Source: Chitinophaga terrae (ex Kim and Jung 2007) (GTDB lineage: Bacteria; Bacteroidota; Bacteroidia; Chitinophagales; Chitinophagaceae). From it: 64,000 nt of DNA. Numbering within the stretch: position 1 is the first letter of the stretch; the number at the start of each line of letters is the position of its first letter. Positions 53,315 through 62,337 of this stretch are shown here, one piece after another. The stretch is from assembly GCF_900107795.1 (NCBI RefSeq), contig NZ_FNRL01000008.1:186001-250000 (forward strand). The letters are read 5' to 3'. Below the pieces are notes generated by a model. It did not search any database. It had not been told where the DNA came from and saw only the letters and a program-made list of their open reading frames with translations. The position numbers and the translations under genes were made by a program.

Positions 53315-53522
53315 ACATTTGTATGGTTTGGTTGATATTTCTCTTCCTTTAAAGAAGAGCGTTTACAGAAATGAGTTAACTAAACAGAACCTGGTGCAGA
53401 CGGCCATCTGATCACCGGGTTTTTTTTATGGATAAATGACATGTCCGGCCGGCTGATAGGGAATCAGTCGGTGACAAGTGATGTTCTTCTGGTGTATGTA
53501 TATAGTGATTTTTCTAAGCCTG

Positions 53523-54635
53523 TCAAGGCAGCACCGTCACACTTCTTCCGCCATCGTTCACCTGCAGGTGTATCCTGGTTGTTGCCAGCAGGGCAGCTAC
53601 CTGTTGCAGTGAAAGCGTTCGGCCTATCTCGCCGGTAAAGCGGCCTTCCGGTATAGGACCGGCATAATTTACCTTTACATCATACCAGCGTTCCAGCTGC
53701 CGCATTACCGTTTGCACATCGGCATCCCTGAATGAGAAGAAACCGTTCTTCCATGCAATAACTGCCTGCATATCCGCTACCTCTGTTACCTGCAGATCAT
53801 TACCCGTTACAGCGGCCTGTTGACCTGGCCGCAGCCGCGTAGCATTAACACTCACGGCGCCTTCCACCAACGTGGTACGGATGCTTTTTTCGTCGTTGTA
53901 CGCATTGACGTTAAAGCTGGTTCCCAGTACCTGGATATTCGCATGGCCGGCAGATACAATGAATGCCTGCTGTGCGTTGGGCGCCACTTCAAAATAAACC
54001 TCGCCCGATATGCTTACCCTGCGTTGACTGCCGGTAAAGGCAGTGGGGTAAGTGATCGACGATTCGGCATTGAGCCAAACGCCGGTGCCATCGGGTAGTA
54101 TCAGTTTAAACTGGCTCCCCCGGGGCGTTTTCAAAGTGTTTTGCAGAACAGCATTCCCTGTTGCCTGTGCATAGGATAAGGTGCCTGAGTCTTTCATCAC
54201 CGCCGTGCTGCCGTGTTGGGCAAGCAGGTTCCTATGCTCGTTATCCAATGGTACCTGTGTGCCGTCGCCCATGATCAGCACTGCTTTGTTGCCCGCCATA
54301 TGTTGCACAACCGGTTCTCCACCCGCATGCACCCTGGCCGACTGCCAGAGGTAGGCGCCTCCTGCGATTGCCGTTACCAGCGCTGCGGCGGCAGCCCAGG
54401 TAGTTTTCCTGCGAAGCGGGCGTACGCGCGGCGCGGTGCCCGTAGCCGCCTGCAGGCGGCGGAGCATACGGGCTTCCAGCGAAGCCTCTGTTTCATGATC
54501 TTCGGCTTCCAGGAAGGCGGTAAGTTCCGCTTCATCGTAGGCATTGTACCAGGCCAGTAACTTTGCTTTTTCGGCATCGCTTGCGGTCCCTGACAAATAC
54601 TTCCGCGACAAAACGATCAGTTCTTCTCTTTCCAT
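53523..54635 (-). CDS. FecR-family anti-sigma factor
   Basis: 370-aa membrane anti-sigma protein of the minus-strand operon. Cytoplasmic N-terminal part about 1-78, transmembrane helix about 80-97 (WAAAAALVTAIAGGAYLW), periplasmic FecR domain with TPRGSQFKLILPDGTGVWLNA in parts and IQVLGTSFNVNAY, and a DUF4974 C-terminus (ADVQTVMRQLERWYDV). ATG 54635 is the start; an in-frame TTG lies 4 codons upstream. Sigma gene 80 bases upstream. Confidence 0.93.
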   Translation of the reverse strand: MEREELIVLSRKYLSGTASDAEKAKLLAWYNAYDEAELTAFLEAEDHETEASLEARMLRRLQAATGTAPRVRPLRRKTTWAAAAALVTAIAGGAYLWQSARVHAGGEPVVQHMAGNKAVLIMGDGTQVPLDNEHRNLLAQHGSTAVMKDSGTLSYAQATGNAVLQNTLKTPRGSQFKLILPDGTGVWLNAESSITYPTAFTGSQRRVSISGEVYFEVAPNAQQAFIVSAGHANIQVLGTSFNVNAYNDEKSIRTTLVEGAVSVNATRLRPGQQAAVTGNDLQVTEVADMQAVIAWKNGFFSFRDADVQTVMRQLERWYDVKVNYAGPIPEGRFTGEIGRTLSLQQVAALLATTRIHLQVNDGGRSVTVLP

Positions 54636-54715
54636 ACTCGTGGGCAACTTTTACAGGTAATTAATTTTATAGTACAGTAAACAGGGGGTACCCCTACCTC
54701 CGGTGAAAAAAAATT

Positions 54716-55267
54716 TCAGAACAGGGAGTGCAGGTAATGCTTCAGTTGGATGCGAAGACGTTGCAATGCTTTGGTGATATGCTTTTCCACGGCTTTCTCG
54801 GAGATCTGCAGTTGCTGGGAGATCTCCCGGTTCGACCAGCCTTTGTTGCGGCTGTAGTCGAACACCAGGCGGCATTTTTCAGGCAGTTGCCTGAGTTCTT
54901 CCTGCATGGATTGCAGGAGGAAGCGGGCGGCGGTAGTATCGTCTGCTGATGCCTGGATGGTTTCAGGGAGTGTATCGGTGTCGGTAGTGGATTTCATTTT
55001 GGCCAGCTGCCTGAAGGCGGCGTACCGGGTAGCAACGGCGAGATAAGCGCCGAGGGTGGTGATCTCTGACTCGTGGCGGCGTTGCCACAAGCCGGAAAAT
55101 ACGTCCTGTACGATATCTTCTGCAGCCTGTCGGGAGTTGAGCCGGTGAAGCGCCAATGTGAACATTCGTTTCCAATACCGGTGATAGATTTCGGTAAACG
55201 CCCGGGCGTCATCCTGGCGGATAAGCAGCAATAGGTCGTGGTCCGTGTAAATGTGGTAGTCAGACAT
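54716..55267 (-). CDS. ECF sigma factor of the minus-strand SusCD-thioredoxin operon
   Basis: 183-aa ECF sigma factor. Region 2: DARAFTEIYHRYWKRMFTLAL and AAEDIVQDVFSGLWQRR; region 4: LPEKCRLVFDYSRNKGWSNREISQQLQISEKAVEKHI in parts. Its start is only 101 bases from that of another sigma gene on the plus strand, so both operons start from one shared control region. Confidence 0.94.
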   Translation of the reverse strand: MSDYHIYTDHDLLLLIRQDDARAFTEIYHRYWKRMFTLALHRLNSRQAAEDIVQDVFSGLWQRRHESEITTLGAYLAVATRYAAFRQLAKMKSTTDTDTLPETIQASADDTTAARFLLQSMQEELRQLPEKCRLVFDYSRNKGWSNREISQQLQISEKAVEKHITKALQRLRIQLKHYLHSLF

Positions 55268-55368
55268 CAGGCATATTCAGATTTCACTAAAGACTTGGTT
55301 GGCGACTATGAAACGAATATACGATTCTTTCACGATTGCCATGTTTTTTACTATTTTTATCTCCACTT
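55268..55368. promoter_or_regulatory. Shared 101-bp control region of two divergent sigma operons
   Basis: Both transcription starts must lie here or in the gene ends. An imperfect palindrome GAAACGAAT (55310-55318) / ATTCTTTC (55324-55331) lies in the middle. I see no exact TAnnTTTG box on either strand, so ECF-dependent promoters are possible. Confidence 0.45.
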
Positions 55369-55971
55369 ATGTCCGTTGATTCCAACTATAGTGAACACGA
55401 GATCTTGCGCCGGATTGCGGAAGGAGATGAACAGGCCTTTACGGCGCTGTATAACCGCTATTGGAATAAAGTATATACCTACCTGCGGCGGATGACGAAG
55501 TCGCATGAAATCGCTGAAGAACTGCTCTACGATATCTTCACTAAACTATGGACAGGCCGTGAACTGATCACGGAAATCCAGCATATGGACGCTTTCCTGT
55601 CGAAGGTGGCCTATAATAAAGCGATCAGTTTTTTTCGCTATACTGCCACCCAGCGTAAAATGCAGCAACTGGTGGCCGGGCAAATGGCGCCTGCGCAGGT
55701 AGATGATGCAGCCAACAGGTTGCTCGACAGCGAAGCCCGGGAGCTGCTGCAGGAAGCCATCTGGCATTTATCGCCGCAACGGAGGCTGGTATTCACCCTC
55801 TCGCGCGACCAGGGCCTTACGCATGAACAGATCGCCCGGCAATTGAACCTCTCTACCCAAACGGTTAAAAAAACGATGTCCAACGCCCTGGGCGCCATCA
55901 GGGAATTCCTTCATAAAAGAGGAGTGGAAGGGGCCATGCTGCTGTATTTCTATATGGAAACAAAAAAATAG
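55369..55971 (+). CDS. ECF sigma factor of the plus-strand SusCD-thioredoxin operon
   Basis: 200-aa ECF sigma factor. Region 2: DEQAFTALYNRYWNKVYTYL and AEELLYDIFTKLW; region 4: LSPQRRLVFTLSRDQGLTHEQIARQLNLSTQTVKKTM in parts. ATG 55369 gives the normal N-terminus; an in-frame TTG at 55336 would add 11 hydrophobic residues and is unlikely. FecR follows after 59 bases. Confidence 0.93.
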   Translation: MSVDSNYSEHEILRRIAEGDEQAFTALYNRYWNKVYTYLRRMTKSHEIAEELLYDIFTKLWTGRELITEIQHMDAFLSKVAYNKAISFFRYTATQRKMQQLVAGQMAPAQVDDAANRLLDSEARELLQEAIWHLSPQRRLVFTLSRDQGLTHEQIARQLNLSTQTVKKTMSNALGAIREFLHKRGVEGAMLLYFYMETKK

Positions 55972-56030
55972 GAATTTTTTTTCTACCCCGATACCTCCTG
56001 CCTCATTTTCATGCGTCTGTTATATATAAG

Positions 56031-57179
56031 ATGCACAACCTGGTGGAACGATTACAATATCTATTCGGTAAATATGCCAGTGGGGAAGCTACCACTGAGG
56101 AATTGCAGGAATTCTGGCAATTAGTGTCAGCGCACGGGGAGGAAGACCTGTTGAGGAAAGAAATGCAGGAATGGTGGGAGAAAGACGACCTGAGTGCGGG
56201 GGTAGACGGGGAGAAGACGCTGCAACGGGTACTGTCAGAACCGAAGCCAATACGTCGTTTACGGCCATTATGGGCCGCTGCAGCCGCCGTACTGCTGCTC
56301 GGTTTCGCTTTGTTCTATTTTCTCCATCAACCACATTCAAAACCCGCGCCTGTTGCCAGGGCAATAAATTCGTCCTATAAAAATGATGTAATGCCCGGTG
56401 TTACAGGGGCTACGCTTACGCTGGCAGATGGTACCGTAGTGCCGCTGGATAGCGCAGGAGCCCAGCTTTCAATGATGCAGGGCGGTACCAGAATAGCGGC
56501 AAAGAATGGCACGGTGGAATATACCGGCGAATCCACATCCCGGCAGGTATTATATAATACGCTTACAACCGCGAGAGGACAACAGTACCCGCTACGGCTC
56601 TCCGACGGCTCGCTGGTGCTGCTCGACGCCGGTTCGTCTATTACCTATCCTGCAGGTTTCCCGGCTGATCGCCGCGTGGTGCAGGTGAAGGGACAGGCAT
56701 GGTTCGAAATAGCAAAAGACGCAGCCAGACCATTTATAGTTAACAGTGATAATAAACAGGTAGAAGTATTAGGAACATCTTTTAACGTTAAAGCTTACGA
56801 AGATAGTCCTGGTGTAGAAGTAACGCTGGTAGAGGGCGCCGTAAGAGTGACCAGCGGTACTGAAAGCCATGTACTGAAACCGGGACAGCAAGCTGTTTTA
56901 TCGACCGGGATCAAACTCAATACCCATGCAGATATTAATGAAGCTATCGCATGGAAGGATGGAAATTATGAATACAAAAGCAGGAATCTGACCTATGTCA
57001 TGCAGGATGTTGCACGATGGTATGATATCGAGATCGTATACGAGGGCGCTAAACCAACCGATACATTTACCGGGGGATTCAGCCGCTCCCTCACTCTTAC
57101 TGAATTACTGACCATCCTGGAAATGACCGGCATCCATTTTAAACTGGAAGGAAGGAAATTAACGGTGTTATCGAAATAA
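56031..57179 (+). CDS. FecR-family anti-sigma factor
   Basis: 382-aa anti-sigma protein of the plus-strand operon. Sigma-binding N-terminal part about 1-75, transmembrane helix about 79-98 (LWAAAAAVLLLGFALFYFL), FecR domain with TARGQQYPLRLSDGSLVLLDA in parts and VEVLGTSFNVKAY, and DUF4974 at the end (NLTYVMQDVARWYDIEI). It stands between sigma and STN-SusC genes, the canonical order. Confidence 0.94.
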   Translation: MHNLVERLQYLFGKYASGEATTEELQEFWQLVSAHGEEDLLRKEMQEWWEKDDLSAGVDGEKTLQRVLSEPKPIRRLRPLWAAAAAVLLLGFALFYFLHQPHSKPAPVARAINSSYKNDVMPGVTGATLTLADGTVVPLDSAGAQLSMMQGGTRIAAKNGTVEYTGESTSRQVLYNTLTTARGQQYPLRLSDGSLVLLDAGSSITYPAGFPADRRVVQVKGQAWFEIAKDAARPFIVNSDNKQVEVLGTSFNVKAYEDSPGVEVTLVEGAVRVTSGTESHVLKPGQQAVLSTGIKLNTHADINEAIAWKDGNYEYKSRNLTYVMQDVARWYDIEIVYEGAKPTDTFTGGFSRSLTLTELLTILEMTGIHFKLEGRKLTVLSK

Positions 57180-57215
57180 TACCAAAATCTTAAAAGTCTA
57201 AAACCAACCAAAATT

Positions 57216-60200
57216 ATGCAGTCATCTGCTAAGGGAACAACCTGTCCCAAATCGCGGGCAAATCAGCCATTTCAAAAGCCGTGGCATGTGAGCATTAAAC
57301 CGATGGTATTACTGATAATACTAACATTGCTTGCACCTGCCATATTTGCGCAAACCATCAGCTTAAGCGGCAGATTATCACTTGCGAAGATACTGCCGGA
57401 ACTGAAGCGACAGAGCGGGTACCAGTTTTTTTATAATGATGCCATGATAAGCAAGGCATCGCCTGTTACACTGGATGTAAAAGATATGCCATTGCGGGAG
57501 GTACTGCGCATCGTTTTTCAACATCAACCGCTTACCTATGCCATAGTAGCTAAAACAGTAGTGGTAAAAGATACCACTATCGCTACGCTGCTCGATGTAA
57601 CAGGCGTCGTGAAAGATGAGAACGGCAGGCCTGTTTCCGGTGTAAGCATACAGGAGAAGGGAAAGGCCAGGGGAACGGTATCCGGCGACGATGGCCGGTT
57701 TGCTGTTAATGGCGTAGCGCCCGACGGCATCCTCCTGTTTTCAGGGCTGAACGTGGAAGTCCTGGAACTTAGACTCAATGGCAACAGCAATCTTGCTACT
57801 ATCACCCTCCGTACAAAAGTAACTGCCCTCAACGAAGTGAATGTTGCCGTATCAACCGGTTACCAGACAATCTCCAAAGAACGCAGCGCCGGGTCTTATT
57901 CCAAACCCGATATGAAAATAGTGGCAGAACGTTCTACCAGTATGAACATCCTGCAGCGGCTCGACGGGCAGATACCCGGACTGGTGATCAATAATTCACC
58001 CAGCGCAACTACAGATGCAACGCCTTTCCTGATCAGGGGACTGAATACCATCAATTCAGACAAGAACCCACTGGTGGTAGTAGATGGCATCGCGATGGAT
58101 GTAAGCAGGATCACTACTATTAACCCCCAGGACGTAGAGGATATTACAGTGCTTAAAGACGCCACTGCAGCTTCCATCTGGGGCGCCAGGGCTTCTAACG
58201 GCGTAATTGTTATCACTACAAAAAAAGGAAAAAGCGGTAAGCTGAGAGTGGCTTATGATGGTTTCATCAACTTCCAGGGGAAGCCGCAATACGACTACTT
58301 TCCAATGATGAACAGCCGCCAGTATATACAGGCCGCGAAGGAAGCATTCGATCCGGTATATATGCCTTATACCCGCGCTACTACCTATGATCCGCTGAAC
58401 TCAGTGTATGGCCTGTCGCCGGACCGGCAGATCATGTACGATGTGGATCGCGGCGTACTGACAGCTGCGGAGGGCGAGGCCAAACTCGACAGCCTGTCGC
58501 GTATCAGCAACCTCTCTTCCATCGGCGACCTGTATCGACCCGCCCTGCTCACGAATCATACGATCGCTGTAAGCGGCGGATCGGATAAACACACTTTCTA
58601 TAACTCTTTCGCCTATACGGACAGCCGGTCATATGTGCCGGGGAGCAGCGACAGGACCTTTAAGCTGAACACCCGCCAGGATTTTAATTTCGCCAGGTGG
58701 CTGAAAGTTTATGTAAGCGCGGATCTCACGAACAACAATACTTCAGATAACCGGTCTGTAACCGCCGACAACAGGTTTATTCCTTACCAGCTTTTCAGAG
58801 ACGCCGACGGGCATTCTGTTAACATGCCGTTCATGGGGTACCTGAGCGAAAGGCAGCGGCCTGATATCGAGAAGGCAGGCAAAATTGATATGAACTATAA
58901 TCCTATCGATAATGCAGGTACCGGCTTTACAAAAAGCAATACATTCAGCGGGCGGTTTAGCACAGGCCTTACCGTTCAGTTGTACAAGGGACTGCGTTTT
59001 GAAGGAGTGTACGGGTATTTTAAAGAGTCGGGCAGGCGGCAGTTATACGATGATGCCACCAGCTACCAGCAGCGTTATAATATCCTGAACTACGCAGTGG
59101 CAGGAAGCAATGGCAGCGTTACATACAACATGCCTACGAAAGGAGGGAAGTACACGGTTTATCATTCATCTCTCGATAACTGGGTGGTGAGGAACCAATT
59201 GTATTATGATAAGAACTGGCAGGGTGGCAGGCATCAATTAACAGCGCTGGCCGGCGCCGAAGCGCAGCAGCAAAGAACAATTATGAACAGGAGCACTGTT
59301 TACGGCTATGATCTGGATATGCAGACCTTCCCGTTGCTGGATTATAAAACACTGACCACTACCGGCGTATTGTATCCTATTCTTCCTAACCAGATAGACA
59401 AGGTTACTTCTAAACTCTCTGCCGGTAATGGGGAAGATGGCGCTTACTTCGGAGAATCAGAGTCGGTTCCCTTATCGCGCTTTACTTCTTACTACGCTAA
59501 TGTAGCTTACATGTTTAACCGCAAGTATAATCTCAACGCAAGCTGGCGTAACGACCAGAGCAACCTGTTTGGTCTTAATAAATCGGCCCAGCGCAAGCCC
59601 GTATGGAGTGTAGGCGTTAAATGGAATATGGCTAACGAGTCGTTCATCCAGCAATGGACCTGGATTGATGCGCTGAGCATCAGGGCTACTTACGGCCTGA
59701 CGGGCATGTCGCCAAGGCCGGGATCAGCCTCGTCTTACGACATATTCAATCCATCGATCGTAAGATATGTACCCGGTGGCCAGGCGTTGGCGATAGCTAC
59801 GCTCAGCAACCCGGATCTTACCTGGGAAAGCACTAAAACGTATAACCTGGGACTGGACTTCGGCGTACTGCAGGGAAGGCTGAGCGGGTCGATAGACCTG
59901 TATAAGAAAAATACAGACAACCTGTTAGGCAACCTGCCGGTGAATCCCCTGGCGGGAGCTAATTACATCTACGGAAATGTTGGATCGCTCACCAACAAAG
60001 GAATGGATATAGCATTGAATTCTGTTAACATACAAACGAGCAAGTTTACCTGGACCACTAATCTGAATCTTTCTTATAACAGGAACAAGATCACCAACCT
60101 GGGCCTGCTGGCTTCGCCGGTGACGCGGGGAGACCAGTTGATCAGTAAAAACTATGTGGCAGGTTACCCGGCGTTTGCTGTATTTACCTATAAATATGCC

Positions 60201-60848
60201 GGCCTGGATGCGATGGGCGATCCGCAGATCCAGCTGGCGGATGGGAAGATATCCAAAGCGCAGAATGTGACCAAGCCGGAAGATATTGTTTTTAAAGGCG
60301 TGTACCAGCCGGTTTGGAGCGGCGGATTTGCCAATATGTTCACTTACAAAGGATTTGGATTGTCTGTGAACACCATTTTTAACATGGGGAATGTGATGTA
60401 CAGAAGTGTGAACACCTTGTATTCAGGAACAGTAAATGTTTCTTACCTGAACTTTAAAGTAGGAAATATTCACGAAGAATTTGCCAACCGCTGGAAGCAA
60501 CCGGGCGATGAGAAAATTACCAACATTCCCGCTTTTGTTTCCAATGCTTCTACCAGCAGCACACGCAGGTATACCGGTTATTACACAAAGTCAGATATCA
60601 ACATAGTAGATGCGTCGTACATCAAGATAAGGGATATCACCCTTTCTTACCAGTTGCCGCCTGTTGTACTGCGTAAGATACATGCCGAAGGTCTTTCTTT
60701 CCGCGCCCAGCTTTCCAATGTAATGTTATGGAAAGCCAACCGGTATGGCCTGGACCCCGAGTTTTCCAACAGTACGGCAACAGGTGCTGCCAGCGTGATG
60801 CCATTCAACCAAAAAGCCATCACCATTGGCGCTCATTTAACGCTCTAA
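57216..60848 (+). CDS. SusC-family TonB-linked transporter with STN domain
   Basis: Outer membrane importer and signal transducer of the plus-strand operon, 1210 aa. An N-terminal polar extension precedes the hydrophobic signal (about 29-46, LLIILTLLAPAIFAQ). Then STN about 47-120, carboxypeptidase-like about 128-200, plug about 205-345 with the signature VLKDATAASIWGARASNGVI (Trp replaces the usual Tyr in IYG), and a barrel ending ITIGAHLTL. FecR is 36 bases upstream, SusD 10 bases downstream. Confidence 0.95.
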   Translation: MQSSAKGTTCPKSRANQPFQKPWHVSIKPMVLLIILTLLAPAIFAQTISLSGRLSLAKILPELKRQSGYQFFYNDAMISKASPVTLDVKDMPLREVLRIVFQHQPLTYAIVAKTVVVKDTTIATLLDVTGVVKDENGRPVSGVSIQEKGKARGTVSGDDGRFAVNGVAPDGILLFSGLNVEVLELRLNGNSNLATITLRTKVTALNEVNVAVSTGYQTISKERSAGSYSKPDMKIVAERSTSMNILQRLDGQIPGLVINNSPSATTDATPFLIRGLNTINSDKNPLVVVDGIAMDVSRITTINPQDVEDITVLKDATAASIWGARASNGVIVITTKKGKSGKLRVAYDGFINFQGKPQYDYFPMMNSRQYIQAAKEAFDPVYMPYTRATTYDPLNSVYGLSPDRQIMYDVDRGVLTAAEGEAKLDSLSRISNLSSIGDLYRPALLTNHTIAVSGGSDKHTFYNSFAYTDSRSYVPGSSDRTFKLNTRQDFNFARWLKVYVSADLTNNNTSDNRSVTADNRFIPYQLFRDADGHSVNMPFMGYLSERQRPDIEKAGKIDMNYNPIDNAGTGFTKSNTFSGRFSTGLTVQLYKGLRFEGVYGYFKESGRRQLYDDATSYQQRYNILNYAVAGSNGSVTYNMPTKGGKYTVYHSSLDNWVVRNQLYYDKNWQGGRHQLTALAGAEAQQQRTIMNRSTVYGYDLDMQTFPLLDYKTLTTTGVLYPILPNQIDKVTSKLSAGNGEDGAYFGESESVPLSRFTSYYANVAYMFNRKYNLNASWRNDQSNLFGLNKSAQRKPVWSVGVKWNMANESFIQQWTWIDALSIRATYGLTGMSPRPGSASSYDIFNPSIVRYVPGGQALAIATLSNPDLTWESTKTYNLGLDFGVLQGRLSGSIDLYKKNTDNLLGNLPVNPLAGANYIYGNVGSLTNKGMDIALNSVNIQTSKFTWTTNLNLSYNRNKITNLGLLASPVTRGDQLISKNYVAGYPAFAVFTYKYAGLDAMGDPQIQLADGKISKAQNVTKPEDIVFKGVYQPVWSGGFANMFTYKGFGLSVNTIFNMGNVMYRSVNTLYSGTVNVSYLNFKVGNIHEEFANRWKQPGDEKITNIPAFVSNASTSSTRRYTGYYTKSDINIVDASYIKIRDITLSYQLPPVVLRKIHAEGLSFRAQLSNVMLWKANRYGLDPEFSNSTATGAASVMPFNQKAITIGAHLTL

Positions 60849-60858
60849 AAAGATCCGC

Positions 60859-62316
60859 ATGAAAAAGATTGCAAAAAACATAACAGTATTCTCACTCTCC
60901 ATATTAAGCCTGGCCGGTTGTAAAAAAGATTTCCTGGAAGTAACGCCAAAAGGAAAGCTGATCGCACAAAAGACCGGCGATTATGACCTGATCCTGAACC
61001 AGTCTTCTTTACACCAGTTCATGACCTTTTCTCCTATGGTAATGGGAGATGAAGTAACAGGATCGCCTAATTTCCTCACATTAGGCTTTGGGGCTTCTAC
61101 ATTAGCTGACCAGGAAGCGTTTAAATGGGCGGATGATATTTTCCTGCCCAGCAACACCGATTCTGAAATTACCATCATGGTAAAGCAGATCTACATCTAT
61201 AACAAAGTGATTAAAGAAGTGATGTCGTCTACCGGCGGAACAGAGGCACAGAAAAGATCTATCCTCGCCGAGGCGCTTACAGGCAGGGCATGGGTGAATT
61301 TTATGCTCGTGAACCTTTACGGCAAACCGTATAATGCTGCTACCGCCGGTACCGACCTGGCTTCGCCTTTGTTCATGAATGCCGATGTTACGCAAACAAC
61401 CTTTACCCGGGCTACTGTTCAGCAGTTATACAACCAGGTCATTGCAGACCTGACCCAGGCTATTCCCCTGCTGCCTGAAAACATTACCAACAGGGCAAGA
61501 GCATCTAAACCTACTGCGCAGGCGATTTTAGGAAAGGTGTATATGTTCATGCAGAAATGGGAGGAGGCAGCTCCTTTGCTGAATGCGTTTATTGCGGCGC
61601 TTCCTGCTGCTACTATCGATGTTGGGTTGTACGACTATCATAAAGAATTTGCCGCCGGCGGTACCTTCCTGCCTATTGATCCGATGTATGGGCCCAGCCG
61701 GCTGATGGTGGATCTGGACAAGGAAGTGGCCTATATGAAATCTGCCACCCGGATGTATGCCGCCGGTTTGGATGGCGTGATACTAAGCGCATCAGCGGCT
61801 GCATTATTTACGCCTGGCGACGAAAGACTGAAGTTCTATAGCCCTCAAACCTGGCTGACCTCCGAAACATACCCTAATGGCATGTTGCGAGCCTGGGGCC
61901 AGTCGTACGCCAACCTGGGGGTAACGGTGCCGGATGTATACCTGCTGGCCGCAGAGTGTAAAGCCCGCCTGGGAAAGATCAATGAAGCGGCGGAAGATAT
62001 CAGGAATTTCAGGCTTACCCGCGTGCCGCAGGACGAGGCCCCGGTTCCTTCTGCCATAGCCGGCAGCAAAGTATCGCTGGTGAAATACATCCTGGAAGAG
62101 CGTATCCGCGAGCAGGCGATAACCGGCAACCGGTGGTTCGATATGCGCCGCCTGTCTGTAGATCCCGAGTATGCCGGTACAATAGGCGCTACCCATACCA
62201 TCGTGGATATAAAAGGGAATATAACGGGTACGTATAAACTACGTCCTGAACGCCTCACCATGCGGTTCCCTATCTATGTAATGGATAACAATCCCGGAAT
62301 GACCAATAATCCTTAA
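60859..62316 (+). CDS. SusD/RagB-family outer membrane lipoprotein
   Basis: 485-aa substrate-binding lipoprotein of the plus-strand operon. Lipobox LAGC with Cys21, followed by KKDFLEVTPKGKL. The helical core (ILAEALTGRAWVNFMLVNLYG, in parts) and C-terminal ILEERIREQAITGNRWFDMRRL block and the end MTNNP are family marks. It follows SusC after 10 bases and precedes a thioredoxin gene after 21 bases. Confidence 0.94.
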   Translation: MKKIAKNITVFSLSILSLAGCKKDFLEVTPKGKLIAQKTGDYDLILNQSSLHQFMTFSPMVMGDEVTGSPNFLTLGFGASTLADQEAFKWADDIFLPSNTDSEITIMVKQIYIYNKVIKEVMSSTGGTEAQKRSILAEALTGRAWVNFMLVNLYGKPYNAATAGTDLASPLFMNADVTQTTFTRATVQQLYNQVIADLTQAIPLLPENITNRARASKPTAQAILGKVYMFMQKWEEAAPLLNAFIAALPAATIDVGLYDYHKEFAAGGTFLPIDPMYGPSRLMVDLDKEVAYMKSATRMYAAGLDGVILSASAAALFTPGDERLKFYSPQTWLTSETYPNGMLRAWGQSYANLGVTVPDVYLLAAECKARLGKINEAAEDIRNFRLTRVPQDEAPVPSAIAGSKVSLVKYILEERIREQAITGNRWFDMRRLSVDPEYAGTIGATHTIVDIKGNITGTYKLRPERLTMRFPIYVMDNNPGMTNNP

Positions 62317-62337
62317 AAATCAATAAAACGAGATACG

